Source: Actinomycetes bacterium
GTDB taxonomy: Bacteria > Actinomycetota > Actinomycetes > Mycobacteriales > Mycobacteriaceae
NCBI GenBank assembly: GCA_023416315.1
Contig: JAEZIA010000473.1
Span: 1 to 14,929 of the forward strand
Direction of reading: 5' to 3'
Length of the DNA stretch: 14,929 nt
Shown: positions 1 to 5,957 of the stretch, piece after piece
Layout: every line of letters begins with the position of its first letter
Numbering within the stretch: position 1 is the first letter of the stretch
The notes under the pieces: generated by a model
What the model was told of the DNA's origin: nothing
Databases searched by the model: none
The model's input: only the letters and a program-made list of their open reading frames with translations
Made by a program: the position numbers and the translations under genes

Positions 1-104
1 GCGATGATGTCGGCGCCCTCGGCGGCCAACGCCACCGCATGGCTGCGGCCCTGGCCGCGGGCCGCGCCGGTGACCACTGCGACGGTATCGATGAGCTCTG
101 CCAC
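1..104 (-). CDS. Mycofactocin-type short-chain dehydrogenase (SDR), N-terminal fragment
   Basis: Only the first 34 codons lie inside the window; the gene continues past the left edge. Read on the minus strand from GTG at 104, it begins VAELIDTVAVVTGAARGQGR and goes on with SHAV..GADII. The TGAARGQG segment (about residues 14-21) is the Rossmann glycine-rich NAD(P) motif. The extended form TGAARGQGRSHAV is characteristic, as known for the family, of mycofactocin-coupled SDRs, which oxidise alcohols with a tightly held nicotinamide and pass electrons to mycofactocin. Catalytic Ser, Tyr and Lys lie outside the window. The gene is divergent from the TetR gene, with 51 bp between starts, so the regulator may control it. 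An SDR assignment is very safe; mycofactocin dependence is a family-level inference from the motif. Confidence 0.8.
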   Translation of the reverse strand, partial: MAELIDTVAVVTGAARGQGRSHAVALAAEGADII

Positions 105-119
105 GACGCGGACTCTAAC

Positions 120-148
120 CGATCGGATCGCGACTGTGAGAAGCTTCT
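120..148. promoter_or_regulatory. Two short palindromes in the SDR/TetR divergent intergenic region
   Basis: The 51-bp region between the two divergent starts contains two perfect short inverted repeats. CGATC-G-GATCG lies at 120-130 and AGAAGCTTCT at 139-148, the latter ending 7 nt before the TetR ATG. TetR-family proteins commonly bind palindromes in their own divergent promoter region, so either could be an operator for local autoregulation. Both are short enough to occur by chance, and neither resembles the AT-rich inverted repeat in front of the Rieske operon. Confidence 0.35.
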
Positions 149-155
149 TCCAGCC

Positions 156-800
156 ATGGCGAAACCCAAAGGTGCAGCGTCGGCCAATTCCTCGCTCCTC
201 GGCCGACCGGTGGGCGCCAACAGTGAGGAGACGAGGCGGCGGATCCTCGAAGCGACCATGCGCTGCGTGGCGGCGGTCGGCTACTCCAGAACGACGATCC
301 GCGAGATCGCCCGTGAGGCGAATATGACCAGCGGCAGTCTTTATCACTACTTCCCGAATAAAGCCGAACTCGTCAAGGCCACCTTCGACGAGGTCGCCAC
401 GATCGCCGTGCCCCGGCTCGAACAGGCCGCCGAATCCAACGCCGCCGTTCTGGACAAGCTGATGGCCGTCCTTGACGAAAGCGTGCGGGTGATGCAGGAC
501 TACCCGCTTGCCGTCGCGTTCGACCGGGCCATCCGGGCCGAGAGCCCGCAGCACCTACACCTCGCGGAAACCAGCGACACCCGCTTTGTCGCATTGCGCG
601 ACCTGATCCGTGACATACTCGATCGGGGTGCCCGCGACAACGTCCTGGGGCCCGGCGTCGACGTGGAAAGCGCGGCCAACGCCGTGTACATGATCTTTCG
701 GGGCCTAAACGAATACGCCGCCAGCGCACCGCCTCCCGGGGAATATCTCGCGACGGTTGCCGCACTGAAGAAGCTGCTGCGCGGCCAGCTCTTCGGCTAG
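156..800 (+). CDS. TetR/AcrR-family transcriptional regulator
   Basis: The protein has 214 aa, a normal TetR length. A low-complexity start (MAKPKGAASANSS) leads into GRPVGANSEETRRRIL (about 16-31), the usual helix 1 lead-in. The DNA-binding helix-turn-helix follows at about 46-66 (TTIREIAREANMTSGSLYHY, then F) with NKAEL at 68-72 closing helix 4. The C-terminal half is all-helical ligand-binding sequence without a recognisable specificity signature. The ATG at 156 was chosen over the in-frame ATG at 39 because the longer form would overlap the divergent SDR and add non-conserved sequence. The GMC gene end is 14 bp downstream in convergent orientation. Context suggests control of the SDR and perhaps the Rieske operon by a metabolite of that pathway; this is inference. 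Family call is secure, target unknown. Confidence 0.92.
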   Translation: MAKPKGAASANSSLLGRPVGANSEETRRRILEATMRCVAAVGYSRTTIREIAREANMTSGSLYHYFPNKAELVKATFDEVATIAVPRLEQAAESNAAVLDKLMAVLDESVRVMQDYPLAVAFDRAIRAESPQHLHLAETSDTRFVALRDLIRDILDRGARDNVLGPGVDVESAANAVYMIFRGLNEYAASAPPPGEYLATVAALKKLLRGQLFG

Positions 801-822
801 AGCCGGCCGAATGGTCATCGGC
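792..822. terminator. Possible bidirectional hairpin between convergent TetR and GMC genes
   Basis: TTCGGC at 792-797 pairs with GCCGAA at 806-811 (6-bp stem, 8-nt loop) across the TetR stop codon. An alternative GCCGA/TCGGC stem (806-810 with 818-822) overlaps it and the GMC stop. There is no T-tract, which is common for mycobacterial terminators. The stems are short, so the call is weak and rests mainly on position between two convergent genes. Confidence 0.3.
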
Positions 823-2377
823 GGGCCGTGACGAAGTCGGCGCATCGCTCACCGACCATGATCGCCGGGGCATTGGTATTGGCCCGCGGAATGCGCGGGA
901 ACACCGACGCGTCAGCTACCCGCAGGCCGCCCACACCACGGACTTTCAGCTCCTCGTCGAGGACGCTGTCCTGGCCGCTACCCATCGGGGCCGAGCAGGC
1001 GGGGTGGCCGGTGGTCGCCACCGAAGCGCGGACCCATGCCTCGATTGCGGCGTCGGTGGCGACATCGCGGCCGGGATTGAGTTCTGCGGTGACGATGGAT
1101 GCGAACGGCTCGCTGGCGACGATCTCGCGGGTGCGCCGCACCGCACGGACGAACGCGTGCACGTCCTCGGGGTGAGACAGCGTGTTGAGCCGAATCTCCG
1201 GCGGTTCATGGGGATCGGCGGATCGCGCCAACACGGTGCCGCGACTCTTCGGCGTCCAGTAGGACTGCAGGACCGACGACGCACGTCGCAGTTCCTGTTC
1301 CATCGCGACGAGGTTGACGTAGCTGGGGGAGTGGATCAGCTGGAAGTCCGGCGCTGGCAGCTCCGGGCCGGACCGGATGTGTGCGAGTGCCTCCATCGCA
1401 TTGCTGGTCAGCTTACCGGTGCGGCGAAACACCCAGCGCACCAACCACTGCGGTTTCTGGGCATCGGAGAGTCCGGTGAATTCGGGTCGCACATCCCAGC
1501 TCATCGCCGTCGCGGGATGGTCGGTGAGATTCGTGCCCACGCGCGGGCTTTCGACGACCGGCACGATTCCGATCGTGCGTAGGTGGTCGGGGTCGCCGAT
1601 ACCCGACAGCTGCAGCAGCTGGGGAGTCCCGTAGGCCCCCGCTGACAGGATGATCTCGCGGCCGGCATGCGCAACGTGACGCCGTCCTCTGCGTTCGTAC
1701 TCAACGCCGACAGCGCGGCCGTCGCGGATCAGCACTCGGCGTACGAGCGTCCCGGTCCGCACCGTGAAATTTGAACGTCGCCGCGCCGCAGGAAGATACG
1801 CGCGTGCGGTGTTCCAGCGCTGACCCTTCCATACCGTCACCGGTGCGATCGACGTGCCGTCGAGGTCGGGGCCGCCGATGTCTTCGTTGTTGCTGACACC
1901 CGCTGCCCGGGCGGCGGCCACCCACCGGGTCGATGTCACGTCCGGCTCCGCGAGCCGGGTCACCCGCATTGGCCCGGTAGTTCCGTGCGACGGGGCGCCG
2001 AGATAGTGCGATTCGATGCGCCGGAACACCGGCTCGACATCGGACCAGTTCCAGCCCGGCAGCTCCCAGCCGTCGTAGTCGTCTCGGGTGCCGCGCACCC
2101 ACACCATCGCGTTCATCGAACTGGTGCCGCCCAGCACCCGCCCGCGGGGCTGCGGGATCACGCGGTCGTTACAGGCGGGTTCGGGCGCGGAGCGCAAGTC
2201 CCAGTCGGTCGGTCCGCCCATCTGCGCGGCGAACGCCAACGGCGCGCGGACGGTCAGTCGCCGGTCGGAGCCACCCGCCTCGAGCAGCAGCACGCGGGAC
2301 GTTCCTTCGGCTAGGCGGGCAGCGACGGCGCACCCCGCCGAGCCGGCGCCGATCACGATGTAGTCGTAGCCGGCCAC
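815..2377 (-). CDS. GMC-family FAD-dependent alcohol oxidoreductase (choline dehydrogenase-like)
   Basis: A 520-aa flavoenzyme of the glucose-methanol-choline family, predicted cytosolic, oxidising a primary or secondary alcohol. The N-terminus has the FAD-binding motif GAGSAG (G10, G12, G15) and the ribose-binding acidic end LLLEAGG (E33). GMC signature 1 is GRVLGGTSSMNAMVWVRG and signature 2 is GAYGTPQLLQLSGIG. Near the C-terminus, H458 (GHPACSAPMG) and N502 (TNAP) are 44 residues apart, the spacing I recall for the catalytic His/Asn pair of choline oxidase. The usual 'HPVGTCKMG'-like block is altered to HPACSAPMG. The GTG start shares one base with the ferredoxin TAG stop, implying translational coupling. 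It is the last gene of the Rieske operon, so it may oxidise the alcohol formed by the oxygenase or an upstream alcohol. Substrate unknown. Confidence 0.93.
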   Translation of the reverse strand: MAGYDYIVIGAGSAGCAVAARLAEGTSRVLLLEAGGSDRRLTVRAPLAFAAQMGGPTDWDLRSAPEPACNDRVIPQPRGRVLGGTSSMNAMVWVRGTRDDYDGWELPGWNWSDVEPVFRRIESHYLGAPSHGTTGPMRVTRLAEPDVTSTRWVAAARAAGVSNNEDIGGPDLDGTSIAPVTVWKGQRWNTARAYLPAARRRSNFTVRTGTLVRRVLIRDGRAVGVEYERRGRRHVAHAGREIILSAGAYGTPQLLQLSGIGDPDHLRTIGIVPVVESPRVGTNLTDHPATAMSWDVRPEFTGLSDAQKPQWLVRWVFRRTGKLTSNAMEALAHIRSGPELPAPDFQLIHSPSYVNLVAMEQELRRASSVLQSYWTPKSRGTVLARSADPHEPPEIRLNTLSHPEDVHAFVRAVRRTREIVASEPFASIVTAELNPGRDVATDAAIEAWVRASVATTGHPACSAPMGSGQDSVLDEELKVRGVGGLRVADASVFPRIPRANTNAPAIMVGERCADFVTARR

Positions 2378-2571
2378 TAGCCTTCGTCGGCCTCGATTGC
2401 GTGTTCGGGGCAGTCCTGCACGGCCTTGCGGACGAGATCGGCGTACTGCGCGGGTATCTCGTCGAGTACCACCTCGGCGTAGCCGTCAGCAGTCCAGGCG
2501 AACACGTCCGCGCACGTCGACACGCAGTCGCCGTGTCCGGCGCAGCGGTCGGGGTCGACCGAAGCCCTCAT
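2377..2571 (-). CDS. Small [3Fe-4S]-type ferredoxin with His at the variable ligand position
   Basis: A 64-aa soluble electron carrier. The cluster motif is C10-x2-H13-x2-C16-x3-C20 with C54-P55 near the C-terminus. It is the CxxHxxC(x3)C...CP pattern of actinobacterial ferredoxins that usually serve cytochromes P450, where the second Cys of a [4Fe-4S] site is replaced. Three Cys ligands predict a [3Fe-4S] cluster; the role of H13 is open. A GAGGGA ribosome-binding site precedes the ATG. The gene follows the second NTF2-like gene by 15 nt and overlaps the GMC start by 1 nt. No P450 or reductase is in view, so its natural partner is probably the operon's Rieske oxygenase, with a reductase encoded elsewhere. 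Confidence 0.9.
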   Translation of the reverse strand: MRASVDPDRCAGHGDCVSTCADVFAWTADGYAEVVLDEIPAQYADLVRKAVQDCPEHAIEADEG

Positions 2572-2586
2572 CCGGGTCCCTCTTCG

Positions 2587-3012
2587 TCAGATCTCCACAC
2601 CCTCGTAGCTGGCGAGCATATCCGGATCGGGCAACGCCATTTGTAGATATACGTCGATATGGACGATCTTTCCGGCGGAGTTGAACTCGTAGACCGACAC
2701 CGAGTTCACCGCGTTACTGAAATCACCGATCCTGCTGCGCTCTTCGAGCTCCAAGAAGACCACGCTACCGGCTTCGGTGATCCGCTTGAACGTGCACTCC
2801 CATTCCGAGGACGTCGCCCAGTTGGTGAGGAACGAGACATAGTCGCCCCAGTTCATCACCTCTTTGAAATTGCCGACCCGCACGAAGTTCTCGGTGTCGA
2901 TGAGCTCGGCCAGCGGTGCCCAGTCCTCGGCGGTGAACCCGGGTTGTTTGGCGTCGTCGACGAGCCGTTTGAGCACGCTGCTGTAATCCAGCACAATCTG
3001 GGACAGCGTCAT
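2587..3012 (-). CDS. NTF2/SnoaL-like protein (second of two in the operon)
   Basis: A 141-aa protein, the length of a single alpha+beta cone (NTF2/SnoaL) domain. It begins with a helical stretch (MTLSQIVLDYSSVLKRLVDD), followed by W/D-rich helices (about 25-60). The C-terminal half consists of beta strands such as WECTFKRI, VVFLELEERSRI and KIVHIDVYLQMAL, a typical NTF2 sheet. Members act as hydratases, isomerases, cyclases or as small beta subunits of Rieske oxygenases. The ATG overlaps the preceding gene's TGA by one base (TGATG), so the two are likely translated in fixed ratio. It could be a beta-type subunit or a pathway enzyme; sequence alone does not decide. Confidence 0.72.
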   Translation of the reverse strand: MTLSQIVLDYSSVLKRLVDDAKQPGFTAEDWAPLAELIDTENFVRVGNFKEVMNWGDYVSFLTNWATSSEWECTFKRITEAGSVVFLELEERSRIGDFSNAVNSVSVYEFNSAGKIVHIDVYLQMALPDPDMLASYEGVEI

Positions 3013-3539
3013 CAGACGGTCAACCCCTCCTCGGCCAACCTGCGGTCCAACGCGTCGGTGTATTCGGAGGTTCCATGGAACGGGCCGTGCACCCCGATTG
3101 CGACGTCGAGGAAGTCGCTGTACTCGCTGTTGACGTGGGTCTCCCAGCGGGTGACCTCGCCGTTGTCATCGGTTTCGATGAAACTGTAGGAGTAGAAGCC
3201 CATTACGGTGCCGGTGTCTTTGTTGGTGCCCCGCCACCGGGTCTTCATCACGAAGCCGTTCTCGGCGGGCCAGTGCTTGAAGTCAACCGGCTTCCAGTCC
3301 GGGAACCGCAGCGAATAGACCTTGGCCTCCATGGTCGAGGCGCGAGCCGATTCCGAAGGGAACTCGCTGAGTTTGAAGGCTTCGTCGCCGGTGAAGTACG
3401 GCGAGGCGTACATGCAGTCCGGGTGGAACTTCCAGACGTCGACGAACTTTTCGCCGTCCTGCACACCTTGGTGCAGGTAAGCGTCGCCGTAGGCCCGGGC
3501 CATCCGGGTGTGCAGGGCGATGCGGTCTTCGAGGTTCAC
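3012..3539 (-). CDS. NTF2/SnoaL-like protein (first of two, next to Rieske alpha)
   Basis: A 175-aa protein predicted to have an NTF2/SnoaL-like cone fold. Features are an N-terminal helix (NLEDRIALHTRMARAYGDAY), the strand-turn block DVWKFHPDCMYASPYFTGDE (about 33-52), and paired strands with KTRWRGTNKDTG and GFYSYSFIETDDNGEVTRWE. It is longer than and only distantly similar to its downstream neighbour. The start chosen is GTG at 3539, which overlaps the TGA of the Rieske alpha gene (GTGA). The reading frame is open further upstream, but that extension would lie inside the alpha gene in another frame. Immediate coupling to an oxygenase alpha gene is the classic position of a ring-hydroxylating dioxygenase beta subunit, which shares this fold. 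A hydrolase or isomerase role is the alternative. Confidence 0.72.
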   Translation of the reverse strand: MNLEDRIALHTRMARAYGDAYLHQGVQDGEKFVDVWKFHPDCMYASPYFTGDEAFKLSEFPSESARASTMEAKVYSLRFPDWKPVDFKHWPAENGFVMKTRWRGTNKDTGTVMGFYSYSFIETDDNGEVTRWETHVNSEYSDFLDVAIGVHGPFHGTSEYTDALDRRLAEEGLTV

Positions 3540-4891
3540 TGTGCTGCCTTTCCCGCCATCCAGCGGTCGATGGTGTCGTGGAATTTGGCGACCACGACTT
3601 CTTCTTTCACGAGCTTCAAGTGGTCCAGGCGCGCGTTGCGAAGACCGGCCTGCTGGCGCTGCATCTGTTCGTAATCTTGTTGCAGCGCTTCGAAATACTT
3701 GTAGCTGCCCGGTTCGTCGACCTCGATCAGGTCCACGCTGAAGGCGTCGGCCACCTCTGGCGGCAGGTACATGTAACTCGCGACGTGCCAGATGCACCGG
3801 TTGGGGTCGCCGTCGGGATGCGGGCGGGCCATGATGACGTGGCACTCGCCGGCCCGGATCGTCATCATGAAGTTCGGGAAGAGGAACCAGCCGTGGTTGT
3901 CACTCATCTGGGCATCGGTGAGGCCGCTGACGTCCAGGCCGATGTCGGTGAGGTGGGCGCGGGTCGCTTCCTGCAGCAGTGTGCGCGCCGTGACTCCCTC
4001 GGGGAAGTCGATGGACCCGTCGGCGGCGGTGTACTGCTTGACGAGTTCGGTGAATCGTGGGATCACCGCGACGGTGCCGGGGAAGGTTTCGGGCAACGCA
4101 AGGGTGCCCTCGACCTGGTTTTCGGCGGTGGCGCCCGCGACCTCGAAGGGCGCCATCGCGATGGTGTGGTTCTCGAAGAATTTGTAGCGGGTGGTCTCCG
4201 GCTGGATGTTCAATACGGCCAGTAGCTGTGGGTGCACACCGTTGACGTGATAGCCCTCGTTGAAGGCGTCCATAACGACTTTCCAGTTGCAGTCCAGCGC
4301 CTCGCGGACGTTCATCACCGTCGACATCTCTTCGAGGTGGTACGGCGCCAGCGTCGCCATCGCCTCGTCGCCGAGCCATTCCGCCAGTGGCCGCGCATCG
4401 GGATCCGGGTTGAGGAAGATGAAGCCGCCGAAGGTGTCCACCGGCACAGAGATCAGCGCGTGGTCGCTCTTGTCGATGCCACCCGCGCTCTCCTCACGCA
4501 GGAGTCCCTTGAGCCGGCCCTCGAGGTCGTAGGACCACAGGTGGTACTGGCACAGGAACCCGCGCTTGGCATTGCCGGTGCGGCCTTGGCAGATCGCGTT
4601 GCCGCGATGCCGGCAGGCGTTGACGAAGCCGCGCAGCTTCTCGTCCTTGCCGCGAACGACGAGGAAGGACTGGTCGTAGATCTTGTACTCCAGCCAATCG
4701 CCGACCTTGGGCAGATCATCGACCCGTCCGGCGACCTGCCACGTCTTGTACCAGATCGCGTCGCGCTCGCGTTCGGCGTACTCCCGCGACCGGTACCGGT
4801 CGGTGGAGACGCGGGACGCGAAGTCGCCCGCCAGGTCGTCGAGGCCCGGGGCGGAGTCGACCCATTCGCCGGGCAGGGCTGTGGACGTCAT
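3536..4891 (-). CDS. Rieske non-haem iron oxygenase, large (alpha) subunit
   Basis: A 451-aa aromatic-ring-hydroxylating dioxygenase-type alpha subunit, which activates O2 to hydroxylate a hydrophobic substrate in the cytosol. The N-terminal Rieske [2Fe-2S] domain has C93-x-H95 and C114-x2-H117, with an 18-residue spacer. The catalytic domain shows the mononuclear Fe(II) site: D208, N211, E212, H215 and H220 in DAFNEGYHVNGVH, and a likely third ligand D406 in ALQQDYEQMQRQQAGL. The block WFLFPNFMMT (336-343) is also typical. The start is well supported by an AGGAGG site 7 nt upstream. It is the first gene of a five-gene operon with two NTF2-like proteins, a ferredoxin and a GMC oxidoreductase. 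Reductase is absent from the window. Enzyme class is secure; substrate is unknown. Confidence 0.95.
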   Translation of the reverse strand: MTSTALPGEWVDSAPGLDDLAGDFASRVSTDRYRSREYAERERDAIWYKTWQVAGRVDDLPKVGDWLEYKIYDQSFLVVRGKDEKLRGFVNACRHRGNAICQGRTGNAKRGFLCQYHLWSYDLEGRLKGLLREESAGGIDKSDHALISVPVDTFGGFIFLNPDPDARPLAEWLGDEAMATLAPYHLEEMSTVMNVREALDCNWKVVMDAFNEGYHVNGVHPQLLAVLNIQPETTRYKFFENHTIAMAPFEVAGATAENQVEGTLALPETFPGTVAVIPRFTELVKQYTAADGSIDFPEGVTARTLLQEATRAHLTDIGLDVSGLTDAQMSDNHGWFLFPNFMMTIRAGECHVIMARPHPDGDPNRCIWHVASYMYLPPEVADAFSVDLIEVDEPGSYKYFEALQQDYEQMQRQQAGLRNARLDHLKLVKEEVVVAKFHDTIDRWMAGKAAQ

Positions 4892-4898
4892 CGATGAA

Positions 4899-4904
4899 CC
4901 TCCT
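4899..4904 (-). promoter_or_regulatory. Strong ribosome-binding site of the Rieske operon
   Basis: AGGAGG on the minus strand, 7 nt before the ATG at 4891. It is the strongest Shine-Dalgarno match I noticed in the window and fixes the start of the Rieske alpha gene. It suggests the operon is expressed at high level when derepressed. Confidence 0.8.
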
Positions 4905-4921
4905 GCGGCGGGCTGATCCGC

Positions 4922-4927
4922 ATAGTA
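4922..4927 (-). promoter_or_regulatory. Candidate -10 box of the Rieske operon
   Basis: The minus strand reads TACTAT here, matching the mycobacterial TANNNT -10 pattern, 30 nt upstream of the start codon. Transcription would begin near 4915. No good -35 hexamer is visible at the usual distance, which is common for mycobacterial promoters. The adjacent inverted repeat (4926-4943) overlaps its upstream edge. Confidence 0.45.
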
Positions 4928-4943
4928 ATCAATCGTTTGATTA
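4926..4943. promoter_or_regulatory. AT-rich inverted repeat, likely repressor operator of the Rieske operon
   Basis: TAATCAA-tcgt-TTGATTA is a perfect 7+7 inverted repeat with a 4-nt spacer, immediately followed by a second perfect palindrome TTAATTAA (4941-4948). It is the most AT-rich spot of an otherwise GC-rich window. It covers the upstream edge of the candidate -10 box, where a bound dimer would block RNA polymerase. Size and symmetry fit a TetR- or GntR-type operator. The nearby TetR (156-800) is a candidate binder, but no copy of this repeat is seen beside that gene. Confidence 0.6.
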
Positions 4944-4981
4944 ATTAATGATGCGGGTCACATCCCCGGGGTGTCAAGATC

Positions 4982-5022
4982 GGGCGCGGTTATCGGGGTG
5001 TAGGCCCGGTTATCGCGCCGAA
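4982..5022. repeat. 41-nt hairpin repeat, copy A (3' end of AbiEi/DUF559 gene)
   Basis: An imperfect palindrome with outer stem GGCGCG (4983-4988) / CGCGCC (5014-5019) and inner stem CGGG (4994-4997) / CCCG (5005-5008). It contains the TAA stop (5012-5010) of the minus-strand AbiEi/DUF559 gene. It matches copy B at 5917-5957 in 34 of 41 positions, in the same orientation 935 bp away. As RNA from the minus strand it would form a terminator-like hairpin. Confidence 0.6.
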
Positions 5023-5870
5023 ACGGCCGCGCAGATCTCGGCGAGCACGCGCTCCGGGTGTTCGGTGATGTCCAGCCAGGTGAAGCGCAGCACCTGCCAG
5101 CCCTGCAGGGCGAGCCGGTTCTGCCGAGAGCGGTCGTTCTGGAATGTCGCCTGGTCGCTGTGGAACGCCCACCCGTCGATCTCGATCGCGACCCGCGCGG
5201 CCGGGAAGGCGATGTCGACGACATAGCCGCCGACCGGGAAGTTCGCCTTCCAGCCGGTGATGCCTGCGCCGCGCAGCAGTGCGACCGTCAAGCGCTCCGC
5301 CTCGGAGCGCGCGCCGCCGGCGGCGGCATCGAGCAGGCGGCGGCTTGCGCGGGCTCCGTGGCGGCCGCGGTTGCGAAGGTGGGTCTGTTCGAGGTTGGCC
5401 AACGCGACCCTGCGTTGTAGGGCGGTATCCATGATCGCCGGACCGCCACCGCGGCGAATCGCAGCCTCGAGGGTCGTCAGCGTAGGTGCGGTCACCCGAA
5501 GAAAGCGGTGCTCGACGACATCGGCCTCGGCGAGATCCCGCCGCCGCACGATGGTTCCGCGGGCTGCCCGGCCGTGACTGTTGCGCGGCACGGTGATCTC
5601 GACGATCTCCGGTGCGCTGGCCAGCAGCCCCAACCACCACGCGGCCGCCAGACCGCTGGCGGTGGCTCGATCGCCTCGGCTCCACACGGCCGCCCGAATT
5701 CGGGCCGCGGCAGTGAATGGACGGTCATCGGCGAAGTAGACACCGGGACCACACCGCCGCCATTGGCCCGAGTTGACCCGATGTCGCACCGCGTCCGAAC
5801 TGAGCCCGGCGCTGCGCGCTTGCGCCAATGTGACGACGCCGTCTTGGCGGCGAAGGTAGTCCTCGACCAC
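5010..5870 (-). CDS. AbiEi-like antitoxin domain / DUF559 (Vsr-like) endonuclease-fold protein
   Basis: A 286-aa two-domain protein. The first ~45 residues (VVEDYLRRQDGVVTLAQARS.., then DAVRHRVNSGQWRR and GPGVYF) form the winged-helix module of type IV AbiEi antitoxin-like proteins. The middle part (VEITVPRNSHG, VTAPTLTTLEAAIRRGG) is also typical of this family. The C-terminal DUF559 domain has a PD-(D/E)XK/Vsr-like core: E190 and E192 in SEAER, D219 in VVDIAFP, E230 and D232 in IEIDGW, H237, and a final strand QVLRFTWLDI. Start GTG 5870 is preferred: an AGAGG lies just upstream, and starting at GTG 5936 would add a non-family leader inside hairpin repeat B. No AbiEii toxin partner adjoins it. 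DNA or RNA processing or defence is plausible; function is unproven. Confidence 0.82.
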   Translation of the reverse strand: MVEDYLRRQDGVVTLAQARSAGLSSDAVRHRVNSGQWRRCGPGVYFADDRPFTAAARIRAAVWSRGDRATASGLAAAWWLGLLASAPEIVEITVPRNSHGRAARGTIVRRRDLAEADVVEHRFLRVTAPTLTTLEAAIRRGGGPAIMDTALQRRVALANLEQTHLRNRGRHGARASRRLLDAAAGGARSEAERLTVALLRGAGITGWKANFPVGGYVVDIAFPAARVAIEIDGWAFHSDQATFQNDRSRQNRLALQGWQVLRFTWLDITEHPERVLAEICAAVSAR

Positions 5871-5916
5871 ACAACCTCTGACGCCATGCCAGCCGGGTCG
5901 GTTCCGTAGAAATCTT

Positions 5917-5957
5917 GGGCGCGGTTTTCGGGGCACAGCCCCGATTAGCGCGCCGAA
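5917..5957. repeat. 41-nt hairpin repeat, copy B (3' end of membrane-protein gene)
   Basis: A near-perfect palindrome with outer stem GGCGCG (5918-5923) / CGCGCC (5949-5954), a symmetric 5-nt internal loop, inner stem CGGGGC (5929-5934) / GCCCCG (5938-5943) and loop ACA. It contains the TAA stop of the minus-strand membrane protein. It is 34/41 identical to copy A and better paired. It probably terminates the upstream transcript and insulates the AbiEi/DUF559 gene. Confidence 0.6.

Noticed and set aside
39..155. N-terminal extension of the TetR reading frame to ATG 39
   Set aside because: It overlaps the divergent SDR coding region and adds no TetR-like sequence; ATG 156 gives the normal length.
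3540..3845. 102-residue extension of the first NTF2-like gene
   Set aside because: It lies entirely inside the Rieske alpha gene in another frame; the GTGA overlap at 3536-3539 gives a better start.
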